64,000 nucleotides of DNA from Leptospira wolffii serovar Khorat str. Khorat-H2 (GCF_000306115.2 NZ_AKWX02000020.1:868001-932000); one strand, 5' to 3'; positions 18,956 to 28,617 are shown, counted from the first letter of the stretch. Notes: generated from the sequence alone by a model not told the origin. Numbers and translations: made by a program.

Positions 18956-19197
18956 AAAGTGGAAAAGTGGGGTGAACGACGGGGCTCGCCGTTACGCAGT
19001 CTCACTTCGTGTTCGACTGAGCTCCACGGCGTCTTTTGCACTCGCTTCGCCATCCTTGGCTCGCGGCGCATTTGCGACGCTCCCTATGGGTCGCTGCAAA
19101 TGCTTACGTGCAAAAGCTTCGAGCCCCTCTGCTTTGTCGGGTTATTTGAATTGTTTTGTGATTTAAAGTGGAAAAGTGGGGTGAACGACGGGGCTCG
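18956..19197. repeat. structured element flanked by a 33-bp direct repeat of the tRNA-His 3' end
   Basis: Positions 18956-18988 are identical to 19165-19197, which hold the 3' half of the T-arm, acceptor, CCA and trailer of tRNA-His. The first copy is therefore a truncated tRNA end without a gene. Between them lie nested inverted repeats: GGGGCTCG (18981-18988) with CGAGCCCC (19120-19127), CTTTTGCAC (19033-19041) with GTGCAAAAG (19108-19116), and GCATTTGC (19068-19075) with GCAAATGC (19096-19103). This suggests a folded non-coding element or the footprint of a past integration or duplication at the tRNA. No protein is plausible here. Confidence 0.7.
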
Positions 19198-19253
19198 AAC
19201 CCGCGACAGCCAGAACCACAATCTGGAGCTCTACCAACTGAGCTACGCTCACC
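19177..19253 (-). tRNA. tRNA-His (GTG)
   Basis: The reverse strand folds into a full cloverleaf. The extra 5' G (G-1) opposite C73 is the tRNA-His hallmark. The acceptor is GTGAGCG/CGTTCAC and the anticodon stem CCAGA/TCTGG encloses TTGTGGT with anticodon GTG. CCA is encoded. It is the last of three reverse-strand tRNA genes separated by 5 and 16 bp. Confidence 0.97.
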
Positions 19254-19258
19254 ATGTT

Positions 19259-19337
<79 letters not shown>

Positions 19338-19351
19338 TGAGAAAGAGGGAT

Positions 19352-19423
19352 TCGGGATGACTGGATTTGAACCAGCGACCCTCTGTACCCAAAACAGATG
19401 CGCTACCACTGCGCTACATCCCG
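19352..19423 (-). tRNA. tRNA-Pro (TGG)
   Basis: This is a cloverleaf with acceptor CGGGATG/CATCCCG, anticodon loop TTTGGGT giving TGG, and T-stem GCTGG/CCAGT. Unlike its two neighbours it lacks an encoded CCA (A73 is followed by ATC), so CCA must be added enzymatically. It is the first gene of the cluster. Confidence 0.96.
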
Positions 19424-19458
19424 GATCGAAGTCCATAATTTCGCAGAAGGGCGAGGTG

Positions 19459-20172
19459 TCAAGTCGCTTGTGGATTGCTCGGAGAGAGATTTTTTAGGTG
19501 CTCTAAGATAATGTCCTCGGACGGGGCTTTCAGGAGAGCTTTTTCGAAGGCTTTTCTCGCTTCTTCTTTCTTGCCCAATTTGGATAAAAGGACTCCGAAA
19601 GAGTCCAGATAGGCGGCATTTTCCGGTTCCAATTGTAAGGCCAGCTTCAGGTTCTCCATTGCCGTCTTTAATTCTTCCGGTCCTGGCTCCTTGCCCTCCA
19701 GTAGAAGGTAAGCGACCGAATTTAGGCTGTTTTTATGCTCCGGACGAAGTCTCAGAATTCTCAAATGAGTTTCGATAGCTCCCTTTGTGTCCCCGGATTT
19801 TTCCAGAGCCGAGGCCTTGAGGGAAAGAAGCACTATATCGTCCAACGATAGCTTTAATCTTTCGTCCGCTTTTTGAATCGCTTCCTTGTGATTTCCGGTT
19901 TTAATCATGGAATAGATCATCATCCGAAACACATTATCTCTCTCCGAGAATTTTGGGAAGGTCTCCAGTAATTCCTGTAGTATGGAAACGCATTTTTTAT
20001 GATTCCCGGTCCGGGAGCAGCATATCGCAAAATTATAAAGTAGCTCCGGATCCTTTCCCTTTTCGGTCATTTCCCTATCGATCAATGTGAGCGCGAAGGT
20101 ATAATTTTCCTTTAGGATCTCGGTGAATATTCTTCTCTTTGGGGGAACTGTTCGGGAGGTCTTCTTATCCAT
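19459..20172 (-). CDS. TPR-repeat protein
   Basis: The 237-residue protein consists of about five to six tetratricopeptide-like repeats (for example [20 protein letters not shown] near residue 45 and [20 protein letters not shown] near residue 195) with the usual W/L-G-A pattern. There is no signal peptide or membrane segment, so it is a cytosolic scaffold. Its ATG lies inside the 3' end of surE (8-bp overlap), making it the distal, translationally coupled gene of the sppA-membrane protein-surE-TPR operon. The partner is unknown. Confidence 0.85.
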   Translation of the reverse strand: MDKKTSRTVPPKRRIFTEILKENYTFALTLIDREMTEKGKDPELLYNFAICCSRTGNHKKCVSILQELLETFPKFSERDNVFRMMIYSMIKTGNHKEAIQKADERLKLSLDDIVLLSLKASALEKSGDTKGAIETHLRILRLRPEHKNSLNSVAYLLLEGKEPGPEELKTAMENLKLALQLEPENAAYLDSFGVLLSKLGKKEEARKAFEKALLKAPSEDIILEHLKNLSPSNPQAT

Positions 20173-20929
20173 TCTTATACTCTGATTTCGAGCGGATTTT
20201 TTTTCGGAAATTCTCCAATTCTGGCTCGTAAGTCTGGTTTAATCCCAAAGGAGTGAGCGCTACTTTTCCTCGGAAAAACGTATCGAAGTCCGTTCCGGGC
20301 TCTTCTACATGTCCTAATTCCGATCCTCCCAGATAGAAATCGGAGATCCCGCCTATGATCGGATTGGAATGATAGGTGTCGACATAGGTCCTTTTACCTA
20401 GGCTTACCGTTTCGATGGAAGATAGATCTCTTTCGAATCGAAGAGGAATATTTATATTATAAACGGTTCCCGACTGAAAATGGTCCGACCAGGCATCCAA
20501 TATTTCGGATACGAGTTCGGCCTCGGAAAGAAAATCATAGGTCTTATCCACGTTGCCGGAACTGATCGCCAAACTGATCCTATTATGAATCGCTCCGTGT
20601 CTTGCGGCTCCTACAGTTCCGGAATAATGGACATCATGTCCCATATTGACTCCCCGATTGATTCCCGAAAGCACCACGTCTATTTTAGGAAAGATATTTC
20701 CGTGGAGACCTATGTTCACGCAATCCACAGGATACCCGTCTACGATATAATGGTTCTCGTTTACCTTCTCCACTCGGAGAGAATCGTAGATGCTCAATGC
20801 CATCGATGTGGCGGATCTTTCCTTCAAAGGTGCGATCAAGAACGTATTATGTTTTTTGCCTAAAACTTTTTCTAGAGCCAGGATTCCGTTCGAAGTGATT
20901 CCGTCGTCGTTGGTGATGAGTATGTTCAT
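20165..20929 (-). CDS. surE: 5'/3'-nucleotidase SurE
   Basis: The 254-residue enzyme has the SurE signature from the first residues ([10 protein letters not shown], with metal-binding Asp8-Asp9), then [44 protein letters not shown] and a conserved C-terminal T-x-L-G-x-N segment. It dephosphorylates nucleoside monophosphates and aids stationary-phase survival in other bacteria. It overlaps the downstream TPR gene and lies 24 bp after a membrane-protein gene in the same reverse operon. Confidence 0.96.
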   Translation of the reverse strand: MNILITNDDGITSNGILALEKVLGKKHNTFLIAPLKERSATSMALSIYDSLRVEKVNENHYIVDGYPVDCVNIGLHGNIFPKIDVVLSGINRGVNMGHDVHYSGTVGAARHGAIHNRISLAISSGNVDKTYDFLSEAELVSEILDAWSDHFQSGTVYNINIPLRFERDLSSIETVSLGKRTYVDTYHSNPIIGGISDFYLGGSELGHVEEPGTDFDTFFRGKVALTPLGLNQTYEPELENFRKKIRSKSEYKNG

Positions 20930-20953
20930 GCGAAGAAAGTCCGATTCTTCTCC

Positions 20954-21565
20954 TTATTGGGAACTTGCGGCGAAGGAAATTCCCAGGGTAAAATACATCG
21001 CAGGAGGAAAGAAGAAAGTGATCACGAAAGTGGTGATATTGAAGGATAAGGCGTCTCTGAATTTTAAATCGTAGAGATACATCGTCGCTCGTATTACGAT
21101 TATGAAGAATAATCCGTAGTGGATCAGATATAAGAGTAAAACGCCGACCTTTCCGCCTAAGCCCAGTAAGGAAAGAAAAATCGCCCAAGCCCCGTAAGTG
21201 ATGAATACGGAAATACCTATCCGGACCGTATGGAAAAGCGATTTAGCGTTCGCTTTTCTGTCCTTTTTCTGAGCGAGTCCGTCGATGATATATGCCAATG
21301 GATATGGTAGAAGAGAGAAGAACCCCAAGAATAGAATGAAGCTGGAGATGAGAAGTCCGATGCTGCGACTACTGAAAGGAGGGGAAATCAGAATATTTCC
21401 CGCCGCTACGCTCAGAGATGCCAATAGCAATACAAATATCTTAGCGATCTTTAGAGGAGAATCTCCCCAGGACGCGAACGTACTCTCCAAACGGAACGGC
21501 TCGAATAATACCGCGTCCAAAAGATCGATGAGTCGAAAGAATAAGTCCTTTAACACGGTACTCAC
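20954..21565 (-). CDS. polytopic inner-membrane protein of unknown function
   Basis: The 203-residue protein has five to six transmembrane segments (from about residue 40 onward, e.g. [20 protein letters not shown] and [19 protein letters not shown]) and the loose texture of Yip1-like membrane proteins. I place the start at GTG 21565, which makes a GTGA overlap with the sppA stop; a TTG one codon upstream is the alternative. It lies between sppA and surE in a reverse operon. No catalytic motif is visible. Confidence 0.7.
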   Translation of the reverse strand: MSTVLKDLFFRLIDLLDAVLFEPFRLESTFASWGDSPLKIAKIFVLLLASLSVAAGNILISPPFSSRSIGLLISSFILFLGFFSLLPYPLAYIIDGLAQKKDRKANAKSLFHTVRIGISVFITYGAWAIFLSLLGLGGKVGVLLLYLIHYGLFFIIVIRATMYLYDLKFRDALSFNITTFVITFFFPPAMYFTLGISFAASSQ

Positions 21566-22527
21566 CAAGCCATCGCGTGCGGATAAAGGACGAGAACCGG
21601 AGATCTCTTCAATTCTTGTAGGAGAATTTTTTCCCCTCCGAAGAAGGCTCCCGTTTTAGCCTGCAATAATTGTAAGAAGCGATCGAACGGATCCGTTTCT
21701 TCTTCATAAAGAGGAAGGATACCGTCGTAATTGCAAAGCTTGGATAATTCCGCGAGAGCTTCTCTTCTTCCCCCGATATCGTCCACTAACTTGTTACGAA
21801 ACGCTTCTTGTCCGGAATACACTCTACCTTCCGCTAGGGACTGTACGAATTTAACGGTTTGGTTTCTGCCCTTGGCAACATCCTCGATGAATTCCTCGTA
21901 AGTATCCGAGAGCATTTTTTGTATCATCGCATCCTCTTCGGGAGTATTGTCCCGGAAAAGGGAAAGGGAATCCTTGTATTTGCCTTCCTTAAACGTGCGA
22001 ACCTTGATCCCGTAACGATCCAGGAGTCCTTTGATATTCGGAGCGATTGCGATCACTCCTATGGAACCGGTCAAGGTTCCGCCTAATGCGAAGATCTTAT
22101 CCGCTCCGGCGGCGATATAATAACCTCCCGAGGCGGCAATATCCTTCATGGAGACTACTACTTTCTTGTTCTTCTCTTTTCGGAGATACATGATCTCCTG
22201 GTAGATTTCCTGCGAAGCTCCGACGGAACCTCCCGGCGAATTGATCTCGATAAGAATTCCGACGATATTGGAATCGTCTTCCAAGGCGCGAAGTTGTTTG
22301 AGGATCGTATTTGCACCCGCCGTTTCGAAGCTGGAATTTCCCGAGTGGATTTCCCCTTCGATTTTGATGAGTGCCGCCCCTAATCTTTCGGTTCCGAAAC
22401 CGCCGCCGCCTTCCACTTTGGCGAGTTTCGAAGGGGAAATAGTGGAGGCCAAATTGATAAGGCCTATGAATAGGGAGAGAATAGTTACTACAAATGTGAC
22501 TGCTAAGGCGATGCGATTTCGATCCAC
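21562..22527 (-). CDS. sppA: signal peptide peptidase SppA (short, 36-kDa type)
   Basis: The 321-residue protein has one N-terminal transmembrane segment (residues 8-30) and a ClpP-like serine protease fold. The sequence [11 protein letters not shown] is followed by [11 protein letters not shown], the nucleophile Ser155 in TLTGSIGVI and the general base Lys183 in EGKYKDSLS, matching the Ser/Lys dyad of Bacillus-type SppA. It degrades remnant signal peptides in the membrane. The start is GTG. It heads a four-gene reverse operon with GTGA coupling to the next gene. Confidence 0.94.
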   Translation of the reverse strand: MDRNRIALAVTFVVTILSLFIGLINLASTISPSKLAKVEGGGGFGTERLGAALIKIEGEIHSGNSSFETAGANTILKQLRALEDDSNIVGILIEINSPGGSVGASQEIYQEIMYLRKEKNKKVVVSMKDIAASGGYYIAAGADKIFALGGTLTGSIGVIAIAPNIKGLLDRYGIKVRTFKEGKYKDSLSLFRDNTPEEDAMIQKMLSDTYEEFIEDVAKGRNQTVKFVQSLAEGRVYSGQEAFRNKLVDDIGGRREALAELSKLCNYDGILPLYEEETDPFDRFLQLLQAKTGAFFGGEKILLQELKRSPVLVLYPHAMAW

Positions 22528-22691
22528 AGATAGATGGGAACTCGGTACGGATCCGTTGTCAATGAAATAGCGGGCTTTCGCATTTTAATGCCATCTAAAC
22601 TAGAGCCCTAGGTTTGTTGGTTGGAAGAATTTTCTCCGGTCCAAAAGCAATTTCTTGCATCGGAATATATTTCCCGAGAAATTTTGGCTCC

Positions 22692-23261
22692 ATGAAAATC
22701 GATAGGTTTTGGAGAATCGGCGGTTTGGCCTTCGGTTCATTCTTCTTGTTTCTTGTTTGTAAACCCGGAGAACCGCTTCGCAGCAATCGAATCAAGGAGG
22801 ATAAATTATATCTCTCTCCCCAGGAGTTAGGAGCCATGCTCGGGATCCAGGTCTCCGGAAACGGACTCTATTACGGATATCGTCATATTCTTTGGAAAGA
22901 CGAGAAGGAGATGAAGGACGGGGTATTCGAATTCTATCTGGAACAACGAAAAATAAAAAAGACTGAAATAACGGGGGAACACTATCGTTATGCGGGAACG
23001 TTTCGATACGATCGTTTGCAAGGAGATCTACTGATCGAATTTTTTCGGAACATAGAACTACAGGATTTCGAAAATTACTCGATCCGATTGCATTATCGGA
23101 ACGGCGCCTGCGTCGGTGCGGGCTTTGCCGGAAGAATCGGCAAAAAGATGACATCCGATTACAAATTGGAAACGGACGATACCGGCCTTTGCAATCCAAA
23201 ACGTCTCGCGGAATATGCCTATAGGAAATGGGATCGGGAAAGAGTGGGGCGAGAGCCTTAG
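22692..23261 (+). CDS. putative lipoprotein of unknown function
   Basis: The 189-residue protein starts MKIDRFWRIGGLAFGSFFLFLVC, a lipoprotein signal with a spirochaetal lipobox at FLVC; a longer reading upstream would place the signal internally and is rejected. The mature part is charged and beta-rich (GLYYGYRHILWKDEKEM, FENYSIRLHYRNGACVGAGFAGRIG). Its start region is divergent from sppA. I recognise no domain. Confidence 0.6.
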   Translation: MKIDRFWRIGGLAFGSFFLFLVCKPGEPLRSNRIKEDKLYLSPQELGAMLGIQVSGNGLYYGYRHILWKDEKEMKDGVFEFYLEQRKIKKTEITGEHYRYAGTFRYDRLQGDLLIEFFRNIELQDFENYSIRLHYRNGACVGAGFAGRIGKKMTSDYKLETDDTGLCNPKRLAEYAYRKWDRERVGREP

Positions 23262-23354
23262 GTTTTCGAAATCGATGTATCTACGGAAAACTCATCCATT
23301 TTGCGAATGTCAAGGGAAAATCGTTAAGATCCGGGATTGATTTTTGCCCATCCT

Positions 23355-23384
23355 ATCCGCATAACCCAATTGAGATATGCGGAT
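23355..23384. other. intergenic hairpin upstream of a lipoprotein gene
   Basis: ATCCGCATA (23355-23363) and TATGCGGAT (23376-23384) are perfect 9-bp arms with a 12-nt loop, 94 bp after the preceding stop. It is followed by TCGAAAAAGG, not a T-run. This is a possible factor-assisted terminator or protein-binding dyad; nothing else is visible in the 251-bp gap except the promoter-like site at 23451. Confidence 0.4.
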
Positions 23385-23450
23385 TCGAAAAAGGTCTTTG
23401 CCGAGTTCCGTTGCCTTTCTTTTAAATAGGGTGCATTGAATCGTTTTACG

Positions 23451-23479
23451 TTGACGCATACATATGTCTTTTTTAATGT
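23451..23479 (+). promoter_or_regulatory. possible sigma-70-type promoter
   Basis: TTGACG (5/6 match to the -35 consensus) is followed after 17 bp by TAATGT (weak -10). It lies about 35 bp upstream of the GTG-start lipoprotein gene at 23513, which has a good AGGAG ribosome-binding site 7 bp before the GTG. The -10 match is poor, so this is only a candidate. Confidence 0.3.
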
Positions 23480-23512
23480 TCTAAATGTGTAAAGTACATC
23501 AGGAGTATTTCG

Positions 23513-24130
23513 GTGCTAAAAAAATCATTTTATTGGCTCGTTGTTTTGGGAATTATTGCTAACTGTTCCGGTCTGGGGGAAATTAAGATTTCCCATGATA
23601 GCTTTAGGAATGCGCATATCGTGACGGTCAAGCTGGGAAACCGGTCTCAGGAAAAAGTTGCGACTTCCTTTCAGGTCGCAAGTTTCCTTCTTCCTACCTA
23701 CAACGGAACTTTCGAGTTTTCTAGAGAAATCAAAGCGGGAAAACCCAATGCTTCGGAAATACAATTGTCCATTATCGCTTCAAATGATAATCCTTTGCTG
23801 ACTGCAAAAGGCGCGGTTCGTATCGGAGAGAAATCCTTCGACCTTGCGGTAACCGACATTTCCGGAGAAACGGTTACGAACATGAAGGCTGAAGCGAAGG
23901 AAAACTCGATAACCGGAAAAACCAGCGTTTCCACGAGCACACAAAGCTATAAGGTCTTACGCGGTAAGATAGTTCTAAACAAAGAAATAGAGGATTTGAT
24001 ACTGAAATCGAATGATTTTACTTTAAGACTCTATTCCGGAAATTATCCGATCACTTTCGTTATCGTAGGTGACGATTTCCTGAAATTAAAGGAATTCCTG
24101 ACTACAAAACCCGACCCGAATCAGATCTGA
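23513..24130 (+). CDS. putative lipoprotein of unknown function
   Basis: The 205-residue product starts at GTG with AGGAG spaced 7 bp, and has a lipoprotein signal (MLKKSFYWLVVLGIIANC; Cys18). The mature region is beta-rich with repeated short strands (HIVTVKLGNRSQEKVATSF, TAKGAVRIGEKSFDLAVTDI) and ends with a short helix. I do not recognise a family; such Leptospira lipoproteins are often surface or periplasmic. It is monocistronic. Confidence 0.65.
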   Translation: MLKKSFYWLVVLGIIANCSGLGEIKISHDSFRNAHIVTVKLGNRSQEKVATSFQVASFLLPTYNGTFEFSREIKAGKPNASEIQLSIIASNDNPLLTAKGAVRIGEKSFDLAVTDISGETVTNMKAEAKENSITGKTSVSTSTQSYKVLRGKIVLNKEIEDLILKSNDFTLRLYSGNYPITFVIVGDDFLKLKEFLTTKPDPNQI

Positions 24131-24367
24131 TTCGTTTAACAGAGGACTCGAAATCTCGGGTCCTCCACCTCTTACGAGGGAGTTCCTACCTTTGTCAGGA
24201 GTGGACCAACCCGATTGGTTTAGGGAGTTGATGCAAAACTATTGGGAATGAATTTATTTTACAAATGGAAAGAAGGACAGTTCGCATCCATTTTTAATTC
24301 CTATAGGAACGAGAAGAATCCGAAGAGGAAACAACCGGAAAACGAATTATATCAATACGTATATTAA

Positions 24368-24395
24368 TTGACTCCCTCCGTTTCCGGCTTATATC
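24368..24395 (+). promoter_or_regulatory. promoter-like site immediately before the Acg-type gene
   Basis: TTGACT (24368-24373) and TATATC (24390-24395) are separated by 16 bp. Transcription would begin about 7 bp later, at or within 1-2 nt of the ATG at 24403, which predicts a leaderless mRNA. The rest of the 272-bp gap holds a GAGGAC/GTCCTC stem near 24142 and nothing else I can name. Confidence 0.35.
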
Positions 24396-24402
24396 TTTTG
24401 CC

Positions 24403-25590
24403 ATGAAAGCTATCAATCGGGAAGAATTTTTAAAATTAGCCCTTTCCTCCGGTCTTATACTCACCGTTCCTGAATTGTTATGGGCCTCCTCCGATTCGGA
24501 TCGGGAACCTTATGAAAGAGAGGATGCCCTCGGCGAGAAAGCGTTATCCGAATCCTTGGCTCCTATTTTGAAAGCGATTCGGATAGGTATCAGTGCTCCG
24601 AACCCTCATAATACCCAAGCCTGGAAGTTTAAAATCTTAAACGACACTTCCGCACTTCTATATGTGGATGCGAGTCGATTACTAAAGGATACGGATCCTC
24701 CTGCACGACAAATTCATATTGGGCAGGGAACCTTTCTGGAAACGCTTTCTATCGGAACTTCCCGTCTCGGGCATACAGCGGCGATTTCTCTTTTTCCGGA
24801 AGGCAAATATTCCGCTGCCGACTTCGGTAAGAAGCCGGTTGCCAAAATAATATTACAAAAATCAAATTCTACGACATTGGATCCGCTTGCTGATTTCATT
24901 TCCGAAAGGAGGACGGTTCGCTCCCTCTATTCCGGCGATGACCTTAGCCAGGAGGATTTTCATAAGATAGTAACGGACGCAGGAGCCCGTTACTCGGAAT
25001 TTAAATTCTTACCTAAAGAAGGATCCGAAAAATTAAGAAAGCAATTGGTATCCGCAATGGCTGTGGAGACTTACGCATATAAACAATACGAAGAAAGCCG
25101 GATCTGGTTTCGTTATAGCGACAAGGAAATCGCAGAATTCAAAGACGGAATTTCCATGAGAGGATTCGGGCTATCCGGCATCAAATACTGGTTCGCAAGT
25201 AAATTTATTTTAACTCCAGGCAAGGAAGTTTGGCATTCCGAAGAAAATCAGAAATCGGGACTGGATATCTTTGCCGATCAGATCGAAAGTTCCAAGGGAT
25301 TTATCTATCTCAAAACTAAGAAGAATGAGATCATAGACTGGATCCAAGCGGGACGGGATTATGCGCGTTTGCATTTGGCGGCGGTCAAGAACGGATTCGC
25401 TCTGCATCCTCTGAGCCAAATTCTACAGGAATTTCCTGAGATGGATTCGTTGAGAAAGGAATTGGATGCGGACCAAAAAGTTCTCCCCGGCGAGAAAATC
25501 CAAATGTTGGTTCGTTTGGGCCGTAGCGATTATCGTTATTTCAGTCCGAGAAGAAACCTGGATCGATTTATCTTAGCGGATAAAAAGTGA
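24403..25590 (+). CDS. Acg-family FMN-binding nitroreductase-like protein
   Basis: The 395-residue protein has an N-terminal hydrophobic/Tat-like leader ([21 protein letters not shown]) and two degenerate nitroreductase half-domains. Key blocks are [18 protein letters not shown] (FMN phosphate-contact type, residues ~63-80), [14 protein letters not shown] (~168-181) and [23 protein letters not shown] (~317-339). The layout matches the Acg (Rv2032) family that sequesters FMN rather than turning it over. Export to the periplasm is suggested by the leader. It overlaps the DUF488 gene by GTGA. Confidence 0.82.
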   Translation: MKAINREEFLKLALSSGLILTVPELLWASSDSDREPYEREDALGEKALSESLAPILKAIRIGISAPNPHNTQAWKFKILNDTSALLYVDASRLLKDTDPPARQIHIGQGTFLETLSIGTSRLGHTAAISLFPEGKYSAADFGKKPVAKIILQKSNSTTLDPLADFISERRTVRSLYSGDDLSQEDFHKIVTDAGARYSEFKFLPKEGSEKLRKQLVSAMAVETYAYKQYEESRIWFRYSDKEIAEFKDGISMRGFGLSGIKYWFASKFILTPGKEVWHSEENQKSGLDIFADQIESSKGFIYLKTKKNEIIDWIQAGRDYARLHLAAVKNGFALHPLSQILQEFPEMDSLRKELDADQKVLPGEKIQMLVRLGRSDYRYFSPRRNLDRFILADKK

Positions 25591-25931
25591 AGATCTCGAC
25601 CAAAAGGGTTTATGATCCTCCCGATTCCCAGGATGGAAAAAGGATCTTGGTGGATAGACTTTGGCCAAGGGGAATCAGTAAGGAAGCGGGCAAGATCGAT
25701 CTTTGGCTAAAGGAGATTTCCCCTAGCGATTCTCTTCGTAAATGGTACAATCACGATATCGAGCATTGGGAAGAATTTAAGACTCGGTATTTTCGGGAGT
25801 TGGACTCTAATCCGGACGGCGTCGCCAAATTGAAATCGGCCTTGGATCGGGCAAAGATCACTTTCCTCTATTCTTCCAAGAATACGACTCATAATAATGC
25901 GGTCGCTCTTTTGGAATATCTTTCTGTCTGA
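25587..25931 (+). CDS. DUF488 family protein
   Basis: The 114-residue protein carries the DUF488 signature: [10 protein letters not shown] at the start, [32 protein letters not shown], and [18 protein letters not shown] at the end. The family is small, cytosolic and of unknown biochemistry, often near redox or nitrogen genes. It starts at a GTG overlapping the Acg-like stop codon by 4 nt, so the pair is translationally coupled. Confidence 0.93.
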   Translation: MKISTKRVYDPPDSQDGKRILVDRLWPRGISKEAGKIDLWLKEISPSDSLRKWYNHDIEHWEEFKTRYFRELDSNPDGVAKLKSALDRAKITFLYSSKNTTHNNAVALLEYLSV

Positions 25932-25970
25932 AAATCCTATTTTGGGAATATCTAACAGAGAATCCGGAAA

Positions 25971-27107
25971 ATGTATCGTATCTTGAAATTCGTTCTACTC
26001 CTCGGCATTATCGTGAGCTGTTCTCCTAAAAAGGAGCCTCCGGCATATAATATTCCCACTTCTTTCGCCGTTTCCGGAGACAAGGTCCGTTTGAGAAAAA
26101 TCCCTTCGGATAAAGGAGAAGTGATCGCTTTATTGCGTAAAGGCGAGCCTTTAGAAATATTAGAATATGATAATTCGTATCCAGTTACGGTGCCCGGCAC
26201 GAACGGCAGCTACGCGTACGGAATCTGGGTAAAGGTTCGGGTGGAAGGAAAATCGGAAGGATATATTTTCAGTCCGTATATCGGAACCAATATGGGAAAG
26301 GAAAATTCTCCGTCTTACATAGCGGTTTCTTCCGGAGGAGCGCAGGATAATTTTGCCTTAATGGGAGTTTCTTCCGCGGGAGTATTGGAAAACCATTCCG
26401 CCTATTATAACGGTATCGCAACCTTTTCGGATTCCGACTTAAAAAAGGATCTTACTCTTTTCGATTCTACCGGAACGGAGATCGGAGCCTTAAAGAATCC
26501 TAGAAAAGCTAAAAATCAGGATGATTGCTGTTTTGAGATCCGCTTAGAGGGAACCTATATTCCGAAATCTCCTGAATTTTCAAAGTCGAAAGCGGTGATC
26601 GGAAGAACGGTAGGATCTTATTCTCCTTCCATACCTATCGTCATAGAAGAGGATGTCCCGGAATCTATTCGAAAGGAAATTTGGGAAGATACGAATCGTC
26701 GTATCAAGTCCAGCTCTTTCGATATCCCCCTCAATTTTAAAATCGCGACTTGCCAGACTGATTGCAAATACCGTAGATTTCGAACCGGAAGCGGATTCGA
26801 ATATTTGATTACCGAAAAAGTCGGCAATTTAGGGTATCACCCCGAGCCGGATACTGTGGAACCTTCTCCCCATGTATATAGGATAGATAGGATCGAATCC
26901 GGCAAATTGATTCACTTGAGTTTAATGTTCCAGTTTTCTTACCAAGGCGATACCGGAAAAACTTTTGCGGTTACGGATCTAAACGGGGACGGTTTACCCG
27001 AAATTTGGACGTATTGGAGCGGATACGAGTGGTGGTATTATACGATCACGGTTTTGAAAAAAGATTGGGTGATCCGGACTTATTTTGGAGGAGGCGGAGG
27101 GGTATGA
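25971..27107 (+). CDS. lipoprotein with SH3-like domain
   Basis: The 378-residue protein has a lipoprotein signal (MYRILKFVLLLGIIVSC, Cys17), then a bacterial SH3-like region at about residues 30-105 (VSGDKVRLRKIPSDKGEVIALLRKGEPLEIL) as used to bind peptidoglycan or peptides. A central domain of unknown type follows, and a C-terminal FAVTDLNGDGLPEIWTYWSGYEWW segment resembles an FG-GAP/VCBS calcium-loop strand. It overlaps the next gene by ATGA, so both are one operon. The function is unknown. Confidence 0.7.
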   Translation: MYRILKFVLLLGIIVSCSPKKEPPAYNIPTSFAVSGDKVRLRKIPSDKGEVIALLRKGEPLEILEYDNSYPVTVPGTNGSYAYGIWVKVRVEGKSEGYIFSPYIGTNMGKENSPSYIAVSSGGAQDNFALMGVSSAGVLENHSAYYNGIATFSDSDLKKDLTLFDSTGTEIGALKNPRKAKNQDDCCFEIRLEGTYIPKSPEFSKSKAVIGRTVGSYSPSIPIVIEEDVPESIRKEIWEDTNRRIKSSSFDIPLNFKIATCQTDCKYRRFRTGSGFEYLITEKVGNLGYHPEPDTVEPSPHVYRIDRIESGKLIHLSLMFQFSYQGDTGKTFAVTDLNGDGLPEIWTYWSGYEWWYYTITVLKKDWVIRTYFGGGGGV

Positions 27108-27955
27108 TTCGGTTTTATCCGATTTTCCTTTTGGTTTTTCTTCCTTTCTTCGGGAACGCTTTCGGAGAAGAGAAAGATATGCGTAAAACATTCTACTCGA
27201 AGGCGTTCGAGGTTTTGGCGGATGGATTTGCGGACGATTCCAACTCGAATCTTCAGTTTGCCGGGATTCGATTCGAAACCCAAGAAAAAGAGACCAAGCG
27301 TTTAGGAGAATATACGTATTCTTTTTCCTATTTTAGGACCGCTTTCATCCATGCGATTTCCAAGATCGGCGGTCGGAACATCCCTAGTCTGGGCAAATGT
27401 GGGAATAATTTTTGTTATATTTATAACTCCCTGCATCTGGATCGCGAAGATATGAAGGTAATGGACTCCATTATTAAAGAGAAGTTTCAGATCGCTTTTA
27501 TTCGGAAATTCGAAAAGACAAAGATGGATAATTCGTTTTTCACATATTACAACGTAGCAGGAATCCGATATTTATTCGATCGATTATATATCGGTCCGAA
27601 AGCGGAAATACTGGGATTCTCCGCAAAGGATTTATATCGCTTCTCTTTTCGAACTTATTTGAGAAACCGATTGGAGATACTACAAACGATGCTATCGGAT
27701 CCGAAACGTTTGGACTCCTGGACAAAGGATTATAAGCTCCGGTCAAATTCGGATCCCATGTTTACCGGAACTCTATATACTCAAGACGTAGCGGTTTCCG
27801 TTTGCGGTTCGAAAAACTATTGCGATCATCGTTTTGTGGGAATGATCCTTCGTAGGAATATGGACGGGACCTTGCCTACGGTCAGAAATATATTAAGAAA
27901 AATTACTCTAGATTACGATCCGGAATTATTCGAGCAATTTTCGGGAGCTCTTTGA
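27104..27955 (+). CDS. exported protein of unknown function
   Basis: The 283-residue protein begins with a clear signal peptide (MIRFYPIFLLVFLPFFGNAFGEE), cleaved near FGE. The remaining ~260 residues are mixed helix/strand with four Cys as two CX5-6C-like pairs (GKCGNNFCYIY and SVCGSKNYCDH) that could form periplasmic disulfides. The start is the ATG overlapping the upstream stop (ATGA). No family is recognised. Confidence 0.65.
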   Translation: MIRFYPIFLLVFLPFFGNAFGEEKDMRKTFYSKAFEVLADGFADDSNSNLQFAGIRFETQEKETKRLGEYTYSFSYFRTAFIHAISKIGGRNIPSLGKCGNNFCYIYNSLHLDREDMKVMDSIIKEKFQIAFIRKFEKTKMDNSFFTYYNVAGIRYLFDRLYIGPKAEILGFSAKDLYRFSFRTYLRNRLEILQTMLSDPKRLDSWTKDYKLRSNSDPMFTGTLYTQDVAVSVCGSKNYCDHRFVGMILRRNMDGTLPTVRNILRKITLDYDPELFEQFSGAL

Positions 27956-28131
27956 TGCGTTTCTCGATATCGCTCATTATTTTCTTCCGAGTCTATTGAT
28001 CCTTCTTTTCTCTTGCGATCTAGTTGCGGAAAGAAAAATGGATCTTTCCCGTTTGGAAACAGTTCTGGAAAATTAGGAAAAGGTTATCCGAATCGGAGCA
28101 GGAAAAATATTCTGGATCCAGACCGAATGTT
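27955..28131 (+). pseudogene. possible remnant of a small lipoprotein gene
   Basis: An ATG at 27955 encodes MRFSISLIIFFRVY then stop. Shifting by one base at about 27995 continues as LLILLFSCDLVAERKMD, a good lipobox, for 26 residues before a TAG, beyond which the same frame continues as protein-like text (EKVIRIGAGKIFWIQTECYE). Two lesions in one short frame suggest a decayed lipoprotein gene, but chance cannot be excluded. It lies between an exported-protein gene and a membrane-protein gene. Confidence 0.3.
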
Positions 28132-28617
28132 ATGAATATTCTAAAAAAAATCCTATTCTGGTTCGGAGCTTTTGTCTCCCTTTTGATTCCTATATCCATG
28201 ATTCTCGCTGAATCAGGGACTTGCACCCAAGGGGATGATTCCGTCTTCTTTCTTTTTACCCAAGTCGCCTTCGCTGTTTCCCTTTTTTGTCTGGTATTGA
28301 GCTGGTACGGCGTTCCGTCGGGAGGTTCGGTAGGACTCGTTTTGATCAGTCTTCCTTTCTTTTTATCCCTATATTTTTATATCGCATTCGTCCCAGTGTA
28401 CTTCGTATATTCCACGATTCATGGTCTCGAGCTCTGCGACGTAGTTCAGTTCGATTTGGTGATCGGTAGTCCGATTCCCCGAGACGACGGATACGGGCCT
28501 GGAACTTTCTTTGCGAGATCCTACGCGATTGCGTCTCTCATACCCGTGATAGCCACCTTCTACCCTGTATATCGGGTTTGGAAGAATAGCTCCTTCTCCA
28601 GGAGAAATAAGTCCTAA
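28132..28617 (+). CDS. small polytopic membrane protein
   Basis: The 161-residue protein has four predicted transmembrane segments (ILFWFGAFVSLLIPISMIL, VAFAVSLFCLVLSWYGV, LVLISLPFFLSLYFYIAFV and a last one near the C-terminus) with short polar loops. The start is taken at the ATG 28132 immediately before the first membrane segment; an upstream TTG frame (28024) would add a charged 36-residue extension. No family is recognised. Confidence 0.6.
   Translation: MNILKKILFWFGAFVSLLIPISMILAESGTCTQGDDSVFFLFTQVAFAVSLFCLVLSWYGVPSGGSVGLVLISLPFFLSLYFYIAFVPVYFVYSTIHGLELCDVVQFDLVIGSPIPRDDGYGPGTFFARSYAIASLIPVIATFYPVYRVWKNSSFSRRNKS

Noticed and set aside
23262..23425. Short forward frame in the gap after a lipoprotein gene
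   Set aside because: No ribosome-binding site or signal, and it spans a perfect hairpin; no coding support.
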